From Niabella agricola (GTDB lineage: Bacteria > Bacteroidota > Bacteroidia > Chitinophagales > Chitinophagaceae): a stretch of DNA of 64,000 bases. Numbering within the stretch: position 1 is the stretch's first letter; each line of letters begins with the position of its first letter. A program made the position numbers and the translations under genes. The notes beneath the pieces are model-generated. The model was not told the DNA's origin and made no database searches. It saw nothing but the letters and a program-made list of their open reading frames with translations. This document shows, piece after piece, positions 17,407-26,400 of this stretch. The DNA is taken from NCBI RefSeq assembly GCF_021538615.1, contig NZ_JAJHIZ010000003.1, forward strand, positions 2,480,001 to 2,544,000. The letters run 5' to 3'.

Positions 17407-17713
17407 AAAATGGTTTTTAAAACCCGGTGCCCAGCCGCGGCTTTAACATTTTTTCCTCCTCCCCTTTTTGAAACGTTTCATAATAATCAACCCTAAAAGG
17501 GGAAAATGACCGGATTGATTTCGTGATATCAGCATTGTGCTGCGCCAACCGGCACGCTCCAAAGCTGCTGTATGAGTAGGCGACCTCCTGTCTTCGCCGG
17601 CGTCCACTCAAACGGTACGATGCGATATTTTTCGATTGCGTTACCAAAGCCCAAACATTTGTAAAGAAAAAATGCTATCTTATATCTTAGCAAACAAATA
17701 AAGAATATACTTT

Positions 17714-18535
17714 ATGACTACCCCGTCAAATGCAACTCCTTCTTTTGATTCTTCAAGACAAAGCGCCATCCGCTATGATACGTTTCTTGGCCCCATGTTC
17801 TTCGAACCCTATGCCATAGAGGTGGCGAAGCGTATCCCCTTTCCCACCGTTTCTGTTGCACTTGAGCTTGCCGCCGGTACGGGCCGTGTTACACGCCATA
17901 TACGAAAGCAGATTCCGGATTCCGCCCGTCTCATCGCCTCAGATATTAATGAGGAGATGCTTACAGTCGCTAAGGAAAAATTAGGAAATCTGGATATTGA
18001 ATGGCAAACTATAGATGCGCAACAGCTTCCCTTTAGCGACAGCAGTGTCGATTTGATTGTGTGTTGTTTCGGATACATGTTTGTTCCGGATAAGCCTAAA
18101 GCATTTGCAGAGGCATATCGTGTCTTAAGACAGGGAGGTCTGCTTTTGTTTACCACTTGGGATCAATTGGAGCATAATGCTGCGTCTTATATTTCCCGGA
18201 TGGCAGCAAAGAAATATTGTGAAGAGATATTGGCTGAATCACATAACCTGGCCACTTCCATGAGTGATGAAGCCTGTATAAGACTGCTTTTGGAGCATGC
18301 AGGGTTTTTAAAAATAGCAATAGAAAAAGTACAAAAGAACTCCGTTTGCGCTACAGCAAGAGCGGCTGCGATCGGCCTTGTGCAAAATGGACCGCTTTTT
18401 GAAGCAATCAAAAAGCGGAACCCGGCATGGGTAGATGAGATCATAAATACAACGGAAGCCGAACTGTCTGAAAAATTTGGAGCTGCTCCGATGGTCGCCC
18501 CGATAAGTGCTGTAATCAGCCAGGCATGGAAATAA
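17714..18535 (+). CDS. Class I SAM-dependent methyltransferase
   Basis: The 273-residue protein has the Methyltransf_11/25 build: motif I VALELAAGTGRVTRHI at about residues 48-63, the acidic ASDINEEML, the DAQQLPFSDSSVDLIVCCFG block and the post-motif VLRQGGLLLFTTWD. It transfers a methyl group from S-adenosylmethionine; the acceptor is unknown. The gene stands alone, just downstream of the broken tRNA-like sequence, at the left part of the accessory patch. A near-consensus element TATCTTAG lies about 25 bases before the start. Confidence 0.88.
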   Translation: MTTPSNATPSFDSSRQSAIRYDTFLGPMFFEPYAIEVAKRIPFPTVSVALELAAGTGRVTRHIRKQIPDSARLIASDINEEMLTVAKEKLGNLDIEWQTIDAQQLPFSDSSVDLIVCCFGYMFVPDKPKAFAEAYRVLRQGGLLLFTTWDQLEHNAASYISRMAAKKYCEEILAESHNLATSMSDEACIRLLLEHAGFLKIAIEKVQKNSVCATARAAAIGLVQNGPLFEAIKKRNPAWVDEIINTTEAELSEKFGAAPMVAPISAVISQAWK

Positions 18536-18835
18536 TCTGGCTTAAATTTTCAGCCGGAATTCCGCCCTTTGCAATATCGGAATCCTGAGGAGTATGCGTC
18601 AACCGTATTTTGTATAACCCCTTCACCTTTATTCCTTTTCTAAATCACTTTCGGTAAACGTCCCCCTGCGGTGATGAAGTATTCCTGCAGTAGTGGCGTA
18701 GTATCACAATTGTGCTGACCGGAGCCTAGCTGGTTTCGCAGAATTCCTATCCTGGCAGCAGCAGGAATCCCCACAAATTGTTAAAGAATTTAAAAATTTA
18801 TGTCAAGTATAGTTTACATATTGATAAGTTTACTT

Positions 18836-18843
18836 TACCTTTG
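18836..18843 (+). promoter_or_regulatory. -7 promoter element TACCTTTG
   Basis: This is an exact TAnnTTTG match 19 bases before the ATG at 18862. It supports that start over an in-frame TTG at 18778, which would lie upstream of the promoter. Confidence 0.6.
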
Positions 18844-18861
18844 AAAGACAATACCCAGCTT

Positions 18862-19338
18862 ATGCATACAAAATTTTTATTGCCGCATCGTGCGCGTATA
18901 TGGGGCTGGATGCTGGCCCTGCCCGCATTGCTACTGATGTTTTTTAACCTGCAAACAGGCTTCACCTTTTCGTTCTTGGATTATGCCGCGCGGGAGGTAC
19001 AGCATATCGATTTTGACAATGGGCTTTTATATACTATCCAGTTTAACAACTTTACCGATGAGCTGGGCAGCATCTTGCTGATAACCGGCCTGCTGCTGGT
19101 GGCTTTTTCAAAGGAGAAGGATGAGGATGAGCGGATCACGCAGGTGCGACTGGAGTCGTTGCTATGGGCCACGCTGGTAAACGCGCTGCTTATCATCGGC
19201 TGCATTATACTGTTCTACAATCAGCTGTTCCTTAAAATAATGGCGTATAATATTTGCTCCACGCTTATTTTCTTTATTGTCCGCTTTAACCTGGTACTGT
19301 ACCGGGAGCGAAGAAAAACAAATAAAGCAGATCTATGA
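18862..19338 (+). CDS. Four-helix membrane protein paired with an XRE regulator
   Basis: From the ATG at 18862 the protein has 158 residues with four membrane helices near 13-30, 68-84, 98-118 and 122-145 and a basic C-terminus. I recognise no enzyme motif. Its stop overlaps the start of a 66-residue XRE protein by four bases (ATGA), so the pair is translationally coupled. Membrane protein plus small XRE regulator pairs are common in Bacteroidota and Firmicutes; the role is unknown. Confidence 0.78.
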   Translation: MHTKFLLPHRARIWGWMLALPALLLMFFNLQTGFTFSFLDYAAREVQHIDFDNGLLYTIQFNNFTDELGSILLITGLLLVAFSKEKDEDERITQVRLESLLWATLVNALLIIGCIILFYNQLFLKIMAYNICSTLIFFIVRFNLVLYRERRKTNKADL

Positions 19339-19535
19339 AAAACACCATCCGTATAGAACGGGCTGTGCTCAACATCACACAGGCCGAGCTGGCTGAAAAA
19401 GTGCAGGTATCGCGGCAGACCATTAACGCCATCGAAAGCAATAAATACATTCCCTCCACCATTCTGGCATTGAAGATCGCAAGGGTCTTTCAAAAAAATG
19501 TAGAAGCAGTTTTTATACTGGAGCCGGAAGATTAA
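19335..19535 (+). CDS. Small XRE (Cro/CI) family DNA-binding protein
   Basis: The 66-residue protein is little more than a helix-turn-helix: RIERAVLNITQAELAEKVQV, SRQTINAIESNKYIPSTILA, and a final helix ALKIARVFQKNVEAVFILE. This matches the YozG-like short XRE group. The start ATG overlaps the TGA of the upstream membrane protein gene. An intrinsic terminator starts two bases after the stop, ending the two-gene unit. It probably regulates this unit. Confidence 0.9.
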   Translation: MKNTIRIERAVLNITQAELAEKVQVSRQTINAIESNKYIPSTILALKIARVFQKNVEAVFILEPED

Positions 19536-19536
19536 A

Positions 19537-19560
19537 AGCCTTTCGAAAAATCGAAAGGCT
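19537..19560 (+). terminator. Intrinsic terminator after the membrane/XRE pair
   Basis: A perfect 9-bp stem, AGCCTTTCG with CGAAAGGCT, and a 6-base loop lie immediately after the XRE stop codon. There is no long T run downstream, so termination may be partial. Confidence 0.6.
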
Positions 19561-19624
19561 CAGTCCATAAATCAATTTGCAGATATACAGACCATTTAAC
19601 GTAAAACAAATTAAAATCAAAAAA

Positions 19625-20101
19625 ATGAAACATCGAAATTTAAAAATAGCAGGCATCCCACTGCTGGCCGCTGTTATCGCAGTTATCACCGGCGCAGCAG
19701 TTCTTTTTTCCTGTAAAAAGAGCATCGCTCCTTCAGCCGCGAAAAACGATATGACCGCAATTGAAAAGCTCACGGGCGGCCATTTATTAACAGGACCGGT
19801 AACGGTTGAAACCGGTAACGAAGGGCTTTTACTAAACGTGAACAACGGCGCTACGCAGATCCTCGTTTTGCGCACGGCCGGCAGTGCTCCGGCGCCATTG
19901 CATAATATGGCGGCGGCACAGGTGGTAGTATCCGCACACGGCGTTGCGGTAAAAGACCTGGCGAGCAACCAGGTATTTTTTCTTACCAATAATGATGGGC
20001 AAAGCATTGCCAATTTCAGTAAGGCGCAATCGCTGATAAAAACGCCTGCTTATAACGACCGTATCATAGGCACCACGGTTGTTCAAAGCAAAAAGAGCTA
20101 G
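19625..20101 (+). CDS. Lipoprotein, unknown function
   Basis: Starting at the ATG at 19625 the 158-residue protein has a hydrophobic leader ending in LFSC, with the lipid-acceptor Cys at residue 30, and a following Lys-Lys-Ser. The mature part is beta-rich and has no motif I recognise. A longer frame from 19577 adds non-conserved residues and is rejected. It lies in the accessory patch between the XRE gene and transposase relic, and ends before a strong terminator. Confidence 0.68.
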   Translation: MKHRNLKIAGIPLLAAVIAVITGAAVLFSCKKSIAPSAAKNDMTAIEKLTGGHLLTGPVTVETGNEGLLLNVNNGATQILVLRTAGSAPAPLHNMAAAQVVVSAHGVAVKDLASNQVFFLTNNDGQSIANFSKAQSLIKTPAYNDRIIGTTVVQSKKS

Positions 20102-20123
20102 TTAGCACCCTGCAAATTGATTG

Positions 20124-20148
20124 CCCCGGTTGTTCTCACAAGCCGGGG
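20124..20148 (+). terminator. Intrinsic terminator after the lipoprotein gene
   Basis: The stem CCCCGGTTG pairs with CAAGCCGGGG apart from one bulged G, and is followed by TTTTATT. It lies 22 bases after the lipoprotein stop codon. Confidence 0.75.
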
Positions 20149-20357
20149 TTTTATTAATAAGGCGATATCAGGTTTAAGTCTAAAATTTGGAAGGAGGTAA
20201 TAAATTTGCAACTTTACGGTGGTAATTGGGAAAAAGTGCAAAAAGCGGTCTTCGTCCAAATGCTTTGAAAAGTGAGACTTTTTTGACATACAGCTTTCTT
20301 AAACAATTGATTATAACAGAAAGTTTAAGTCCCGCCTGTCATAATACCCTTTTATTA

Positions 20358-20600
20358 TTATTCCAGAATGAAATTCTGTTCCCCATTCGGGCTATCCTTA
20401 TGATGATCCAAATACTCTTGAGCCATCTCATCCGTTATATTTCCCGTACTCCAGGCATCATAACCAATTCCCAAAAATGACCACCATAATAACGCCTGCG
20501 TAACTCCGAAAATTCATTCAATAGAAGTTTCGCACTCCGACCCTTTAAACGTCTCGCCAGATCGCTGATACTCAACTTCGGAGAACAATACGAATTAAAT
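20358..20600 (-). pseudogene. IS200/IS605-type TnpA transposase relic
   Basis: The minus strand encodes SPKLSISDLARRLKGRSAK, LLLNEFSELRRRYYGGHFW, then in the next frame GIGYDAWSTGNITDEMAQEY and a short tail ending in a stop at 20358-20360. This is the C-terminal half of a Y1-HUH transposase of the IS200/IS605 kind; the Y1 region falls near the AWSTGNIT helix. A frameshift lies in an A5 run at 20473-20477. The N-terminal half with the HUH motif is absent and the sequence is directly flanked by a large hairpin at 20605-20640. Confidence 0.7.
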
Positions 20601-20604
20601 AAAA

Positions 20605-20640
20605 ACCGGAACTTTCTAGATTTTTTTAGAAAGTTCCGGT
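20605..20640. repeat. 14-bp perfect hairpin, second copy of a dispersed element
   Basis: ACCGGAACTTTCTA at 20605-20618 pairs fully with TAGAAAGTTCCGGT at 20627-20640 across an 8-base loop. The preceding plus-strand AAATAAAAA gives a T-run on the minus strand, so it can act as a terminator downstream of the Fic gene. It and its flanks closely match the sequence at 17260-17300. It adjoins the TnpA relic, so an IS-end or REP-like origin is possible. Confidence 0.65.
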
Positions 20641-20833
20641 CTGGTAGAGCGGACCGGAAAATTAGCGGACTTAATTGTTGGGGATTTTTTGAAGTTTTGT
20701 GCTTTGCCGGGCTGCCCGAATGACAACAGCGAGCGTAAATAATAATGATCTAATATTTCCCCAGCCAGGCTTTGATGTCTTTAAAATCCTTCAAAGCCAT
20801 GTTTTCAGGACAAATTGATGCTATAGTAAGTTT

Positions 20834-21634
20834 TTATCTTTCAAATAATTTCAGGTATTCTTCAAATACGAAAACCCTGTTGCGCTTGAACCCTGTTTGT
20901 TCTTTAAGTATTTCAAGATTGTAAAAATCTTTAATCAATGTATTGGCAGTCTGCTTCGTTACATCAAGATTCGCCATTACATCTGAAACAGTCACAACGG
21001 GTTTGCTGTATAAATAGGTAAGCAATGCTTTAGCGTTGGGCAATCTTTTGCCTAATGATATAATGGTGCCTTTTTCAAGCTTATCTCGCAGCGCAATAAT
21101 TTTAGCGAAAGTGTCTATTGCAATCTTTGCAGTTTCAATAATGCCAACTAAAAAGAACTTTAACCATTGTTCCATCTTGCTATTAATTGAAACAGCCATT
21201 AAATTATCATAGTAGTATTGTCTGTTTTTTTCAATAAAATCAGACAGGTATAGGGTTGGTTTGTACAATACTTTTTGTGTTATCAGATACAGTGTAATTA
21301 ATAACCTGCCAATTCTGCCATTGCCATCGAGAAACGGATGGATTGCCTCGAATTGGTAATGTGCAATACCAATTCTGATTAAGTGTGGAACTTGTATATC
21401 TTCATTATTCAGAAACTTTTCCAGGTCACTAATACAATCCGGTACAAGGGTATGATGCGGTGGTACAAATACAGCGTCAGTAATTGTAGCGCCGCCAATC
21501 CAATTTTGGCTTGTACGAAACGCTCCAGGCAATTTATTCTTACCTCTTACTCCTTTTAATAGAACTTTATGGATTTCCTTGATTAGTCGGGAAGACAAAG
21601 GCAATTCTTCAACGTTCTTAATAGAATGATTCAT
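20834..21634 (-). CDS. Fic domain protein, catalytic core (frameshift-truncated)
   Basis: This open frame of 266 residues holds the Fic core with the full motif HPFLDGNGRIGR at residues 99-110, the flap region before it (RTSQNWIGGATITDAVFVPP) and a C-terminal winged-helix part (VSDVMANLDVTKQTANTL) ending EEYLKLFER. Fic enzymes usually transfer AMP to target hydroxyl groups. Intact Bacteroidota relatives are about 370 residues. Here the first 100 or so residues, including the inhibitory helix, lie upstream in another frame (21635-21968). The ATG at 21634 is the first start available after the frameshift. It may be a dying gene or a deregulated enzyme. Confidence 0.82.
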   Translation of the reverse strand: MNHSIKNVEELPLSSRLIKEIHKVLLKGVRGKNKLPGAFRTSQNWIGGATITDAVFVPPHHTLVPDCISDLEKFLNNEDIQVPHLIRIGIAHYQFEAIHPFLDGNGRIGRLLITLYLITQKVLYKPTLYLSDFIEKNRQYYYDNLMAVSINSKMEQWLKFFLVGIIETAKIAIDTFAKIIALRDKLEKGTIISLGKRLPNAKALLTYLYSKPVVTVSDVMANLDVTKQTANTLIKDFYNLEILKEQTGFKRNRVFVFEEYLKLFER

Positions 21635-21968
21635 TGCCTCAATATAATTCTGTACTTCTTGCCAATCATCTTTTAATTCAGGGCCGATATCTTTGCTTCC
21701 AGCACCGCCTCATCCATCCGGGTACGTGCCCCCTCAATACGGCTGGATTGAGTTGCTTCTTTCACGATGTGCATCCTGATAAAAACATCCACATCCGGTA
21801 CAAAAGTAGAGAAAGCATTAAGCGCTCCCAGCCTTAGATTTGCTTCTTCCAAAAGGGTATTGATCTCCGGATTATTTATGACCCATTCATTGTTAATAGG
21901 ATTAAGATTAAAACTTCTATATCCGTATTATTTTGTAAAAGTGCGTGCTTTATATCTTTAATATTCAT
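21635..21968 (-). pseudogene. 5' part of the Fic gene, out of frame
   Basis: The minus strand carries the missing N-terminus: start MNIKDIKHALL at 21968, then in a second frame SFNLNPINNEWVINNPEINT, LLEEANLRLGALNAFSTF, VPDVDVFIRMHIVKEATQ and SSRIEGARTRMDEAVLEA. This contains the Fic inhibitory motif SxxxEG (SSRIEG, about 21730-21747). A one-base loss near 21691-21694 switches frame just before DIGPELKDDWQEVQNYIEA, which joins the catalytic frame. A second frame change lies near 21905-21925. Confidence 0.78.
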
Positions 21969-21998
21969 ATGGTCAGTAAAATTTACCAAAAGAACACT

Positions 21999-22045
21999 TA
22001 GTCAACGAATTTTAATTTTATTTGACTATGAAAAACAGTAGTCAA
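21999..22045. repeat. Three TAGTCAA heptamers upstream of the Fic gene
   Basis: TAGTCAA occurs at 21999-22005 and 22039-22045, and its complement TTGACTA at 22022-22028. The first two form an inverted repeat with a 16-base AT-rich spacer. They lie just upstream of the old Fic start codon and may be an operator. The rest of 22046-22300 shows no gene. Confidence 0.4.
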
Positions 22046-22306
22046 AGATGTAGTATTTCGTATAAAGCTGATAATCAGACAGGCAACTCATCACTACAAT
22101 CGAATAGTGCATAAACAAATATTGTGCTGAGAGTCTTGTAAACCTTAAGTGTAAACCAAACGAATGAAAAAGTGAGCTAATAACCTCTCCCATATCATTT
22201 TATGTCTTTGTTGTAAAAAACAAGGGGCGTTTAATTGGCATAAAATCGAACTGCCAACAGCTCAACTATAATTTATTGACATTCCATTAGTTAGCAGTAT
22301 AAAAAG

Positions 22307-22335
22307 ACGAGAAACAGTTGGTATTGTTTTTCGTT
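22307..22335 (-). terminator. Intrinsic terminator of tRNA-Arg
   Basis: Downstream of the tRNA on the minus strand, ACGAAAAACA pairs with TGTTTCTCGT with one mismatch around an 8-9-base loop and is followed by CTTTTTAT. Confidence 0.7.
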
Positions 22336-22339
22336 AAGT

Positions 22340-22411
22340 AGCCCGGACAAGAATCGAACTTGTATCTAGAGTTTAGGAAACTCCTATTCTATCCATTGAA
22401 CTACCGGGCCT
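22340..22411 (-). tRNA. tRNA-Arg (anticodon CCU)
   Basis: The minus strand folds as a complete cloverleaf. The acceptor GGCCCGG pairs with CCGGGCT, the D-stem is GTTC/GAAT, the anticodon stem GGAGT/ACTCT surrounds loop TTCCTAA with anticodon CCU, and the T-arm is ACAAG-TTCGATT-CTTGT with discriminator A. CCA is not encoded. It reads AGG codons. A terminator follows at once. tRNA-Arg(CCU) genes are frequent integration sites for mobile elements, and a degenerate copy lies 5 kb away at 17307. Confidence 0.95.
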
Positions 22412-22596
22412 GTTAACAGTTTTTCTAAAAGAACTACCGGACCATTCTTCAATCGGTCCGGGAGGGCTGCAAATATAGTAAAAGACGGCTATTACCGGAA
22501 CACCGGACAAGAATTCCCGCGGATCCGCCGTCAATATAGAAAGGGCGGTAAATCCCTGTGAAGCCTGCAGGTTCAGGAATCCCATTTCCAGCCCCG

Positions 22597-23310
22597 CTAT
22601 CCATACAGCTCAAAATGCACCGCTTTTTTATCAAATCCCATTTGTATAATCCGCTGACGGGCCTCGTCGATCATGTTTTTCCAGCCGCAAAGAAAAAAAT
22701 TGGCATCCGCTTTTCCCGCAGCATGTTCCTCATAAATCGCATGCACATACCCTTTTTTTCCCTCCCACTCCTCGCGTGAAAGCGTAGGGATATAATGAAA
22801 ATCTTCCAGGCCCAGGTTTTTCATCTCTTCATAATACAACAGATCCTGCCGGGTGCGGCAGCCATAAATAAGATAAATGTCCTTATGTGGAATGTTTTCG
22901 CGTACCAGCGTGTGCAACATGCTGCGAAAAGGGGCAATACCCGTACCGGTGCATACCAGGAACAGATCGTGCTGTAACTGCTCCTCCTTTAACGTAAACA
23001 CACCCAGCGGGCCACGAAAGGTAACTTTACTGCCTACTTCCCAGTTTTCAAACATATACGGGGTGCCCAGGCCGTCCTCTACCAGTACAATCAGCAGCTC
23101 ATATACCGCCGTTCCATCGGGAGCGCTGGCAATGGAGTAACTGCGCCAGCGTTTATTGGGCTTCTCATGAATGGGAAGATCCAGTGTCACAAACTGACCG
23201 GCCGTAAAATCGAAGTGATCGGTGGCATCTACCCGTATAAAATACCGCTTGGTATTATAGGTTTCATCGATTATGTCTACAACCGTTCCTGTAAGCCAAG
23301 TGAGGGACAT
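22597..23310 (-). CDS. FAD/NAD(P)-binding oxidoreductase of the ferredoxin reductase family
   Basis: The 237-residue protein has the FNR fold: an FAD-binding barrel with RSYSIAS at residues 56-62, the linker GPLGVF, then the NAD(P) domain with LVCTGTGIAPFRSMLHTL and the ending FFLCGWKNMIDEAR and FELYG. It moves electrons between NAD(P)H and a ferredoxin, flavodoxin or flavin; the partner is unknown. It is divergent from mfd with about 160 bases between the starts. A near-consensus TATCTTAC lies about 20 bases before its start. Confidence 0.88.
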   Translation of the reverse strand: MSLTWLTGTVVDIIDETYNTKRYFIRVDATDHFDFTAGQFVTLDLPIHEKPNKRWRSYSIASAPDGTAVYELLIVLVEDGLGTPYMFENWEVGSKVTFRGPLGVFTLKEEQLQHDLFLVCTGTGIAPFRSMLHTLVRENIPHKDIYLIYGCRTRQDLLYYEEMKNLGLEDFHYIPTLSREEWEGKKGYVHAIYEEHAAGKADANFFLCGWKNMIDEARQRIIQMGFDKKAVHFELYG

Positions 23311-23430
23311 ACCGTTTTTCTTTGTAAGATAAAGGAAATTTCAGTAAAACCCCCGCCGGTAAACCACAACTTTGAATATCCTGGTTTTCAGCTCCTTGAA
23401 CACGAGCCGGTGATTTTGGCAAGAAGGACA

Positions 23431-23462
23431 TTGGGATTTTTTTTAAACTCGCCGTATCTTTG
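23431..23462 (+). promoter_or_regulatory. mfd promoter, near-leaderless
   Basis: TTGG at 23431 and TATCTTTG at 23455-23462 form a -33/-7 pair with 21 bases between. The ATG of mfd is only 8 bases after the final G, so transcription should begin within one to three bases of the start codon. Confidence 0.7.
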
Positions 23463-23469
23463 CGCCCCG

Positions 23470-26400
23470 ATGCAAACGGAAGTGTTGAAGAATTTTTATA
23501 GTGATGACCCCCGCTGTTTACAACTAGCGAAGGACCTCTCCTTGCTTCAACCCGCGCAACTGGCGCTTTCCGGTGTGCATGGAAGTGCCTCCCAGTTTAT
23601 TGTGGGCGCCTGTATGGCACAAACGCCGGCACTTAACCACCTAGTCATTCTCAATGAACCGGAAGACGCGGCTTATTTCCAGAACAGCCTGGAAAACATT
23701 ACGGGCGCACTCGATATTTTTTACTTTCCGTCTTCCTTCAAAACCACGAAAAATTACCGGCTGCTCAATGCATCGCATGTAATGTTACGCACGGAAGCAC
23801 TGACCAAACTGGCCGGCGGCGGAAATAAAAAGGTGTTGGTAACTTACGCCGACGCCATCTTTGAAAAAGTAGTGATATCCTCCACACTGGCTGAAAATAT
23901 CATCCACCTGAAAACGGCTGACCCGCTGAACGTAGAGGAATTGCTGCTAAAGCTGGACCGGTATGGCTTTCAACGCAGTGATTTCGTATATGAACCAGGA
24001 CAATTTGCCCTGCGCGGAGGAATCCTGGATATTTACTCCTATGGAAACGACAAACCCTACCGGATTGAATTGTTTGGAAATGATATAGACTCGATCCGCA
24101 TCATTGACCCTGAAACTCAGCTGAGTGAGCGCAAATTACTACAGGTATCCATTATTCCGAATGTGGATACCCAGTTTGCCAAAGAGGAGCATGTATCCCT
24201 TTTTGATTTTTTACCGGAAAATACCGCGGTTTGGGTGCAGGACGCTTCTCTATGCAGGGAACGGTTAAAAGACAATGCCGCAGAACTGGCCCATTTCCTC
24301 GAACTGCAGGAAACGGGAAACGAGCGGCAGGAAGAGCTCCGGGAGGATAAGCTGATCAAAAAGAATGTCAGCAGCAGCGATTTTATAACAGCGCAGGATT
24401 TTGAAACCGCGCTGGCTGCAAGACCCGTGGTACACCTGGAGCAGCTGCCCGCATCGGTGACCCGGGAATACGCATTCAATACCCGGGAACAACCGGCCTT
24501 TAACCGGCAATTTGAGTTGCTGATCAAAGACCTGAAAGCACATGAAGCAAAAGGCTTTGCCCTGTATATTTTTTCGGAGAACCCCAAACAGCTGCAACGC
24601 CTGCAGTCGATTTTCGACGACCAGGATGCCAGCCTGGTGTTTAACCCCGTTTCTGCGGCCATCCACCTGGGCTTTACGGATGAAGATCTTAAGATTCTCT
24701 GCTATACGGACCACGAGATCTTCCAGCGCTATCATAAATATCGTGTCAAACAGGCCTATAATAAAAATAAGGCCATCACCCTGCGCACCTTAAGGGAACT
24801 GCAACCGGGCGACTTTGTTACACATATCGACCATGGTGTGGGTGTGTACAGCGGCTTGCAGAAGATGGATGTGAACGGGAAAACCCAGGAAGCCGTCCGC
24901 ATTATTTATAAGGATAAAGATGTATTGTATGTCAACATCAATTCCCTGCATAAAATTTCCAAGTACACCGGCAAGGACGGCAGCGTGCCCAAGGTAAACA
25001 AGCTGGGCAGCGATGCCTGGACGCGGTTAAAGGAAAAAACCAAGGCCCGGGTAAAAGAGATCGCCTTCGACCTGATTAAGTTATATGCACAGCGCAAAGC
25101 GCAGAAGGGCTTTGCACATACGCCGGATAATTACCTGCAAACCGAACTGGAAGCTTCCTTTATTTACGAAGACACGCCCGACCAAAGCAAGGCTTCGGCG
25201 GATGTAAAGAAAGACATGGAATCGGAATCGCCCATGGACCGGCTGGTATGCGGTGACGTGGGCTTTGGAAAAACGGAGATCGCCATCCGCGCCGCTTTTA
25301 AGACCTGTGTAGACGGCAAGCAGGCCGCCGTACTGGTGCCTACAACCATCCTGGCCTTTCAGCATTATAAAACCTTTAGCGACCGGTTAAAAGAATTTCC
25401 GGTAACGGTGGATTACCTCAACCGGTTTAAATCGGCCAAAGAAAAAAAAGAAACCCTCAAAAAACTGGAAGAAGGCAAGATCGATATCCTGGTAGGTACC
25501 CACGGGCTGCTGGGAAAAGAGGTAAAGTTTAAAGACCTGGGTATACTGGTGATTGACGAGGAGCAAAAATTTGGCGTGGCCCATAAAGAAAAAATAAAAG
25601 TGTTGCGCAATACGGTGGATTGTTTAACCCTTACGGCAACACCCATTCCCCGGACTCTGCAGTTCTCCCTGATGGGTGCCCGGGATTTGAGTATTATCAA
25701 TACACCGCCGCCCAACCGCCAGCCCATCCAAACCGAAGTGCTGGTATATAATGAAGATGCCATCCGCGACGCCATTTATTTTGAAACAGAGCGGGGCGGA
25801 CAGGTTTTCTTTATCCACAACCGGGTGGCCGGACTGAGTGAAATGGCTACGTTGATCCAAGGCCTTTGTCCGGATCTTTCCATCAGCTATGCACATGGCC
25901 AGATGGAAGGCGCCAAACTCGAAGAAAAAATACTGGACTTTATTGATCACCGCTACGATGTGCTGGTATGTACCAATATCGTGGAAAGCGGTGTAGATAT
26001 TCCGAATGTGAATACCATTATCATCAATAATGCCCATCATTTCGGGCTTAGCGACCTGCACCAGTTGCGGGGCCGCGTGGGCCGGAGCAATAAAAAAGCA
26101 TTCTGTTATTTACTGGCACCGCCCATGAGCACCCTGCCCGCCGATTCGCGCAAACGCCTGCAAACCCTGGAGCAGCACAGTGAACTGGGCAGCGGCTTCC
26201 AGATCGCTATGCGCGACCTCGACATCCGCGGGGCGGGCAACCTGCTGGGCGGTGAGCAAAGCGGATTCATGGCCGAAATCGGTTTTGAAACCTATCAAAA
26301 GATTCTGGATGAAGCCATCCGCGAATTAAAACGTACCCAATTCAAAGAACTGTTTAAAGAAGAGATCAGCAAACAGGATGACTTTGTGAGCGATTGCACC

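Noticed and set aside
17417..17647. 76-codon minus-strand frame next to the broken tRNA-Arg
   Set aside because: No homologous pattern, no signal, and it overlaps the upstream region of the methyltransferase gene.
20226..20480. 84-codon plus-strand frame over the transposase relic
   Set aside because: It is antisense to the TnpA relic, which has clear family similarity; an upstream TAAATTTG at 20201 is probably coincidental.
20700..20833. Short peptide frame MALKDFKDIKAWLGKY on the minus strand
   Set aside because: Only 16 codons; could be a chance frame or a gene tail between Fic and the hairpin.
24117..24662. Minus-strand Ser/Cys-rich open frame inside mfd
   Set aside because: Lies completely within mfd on the other strand; Ser/Arg/Cys bias typical of a shadow frame.
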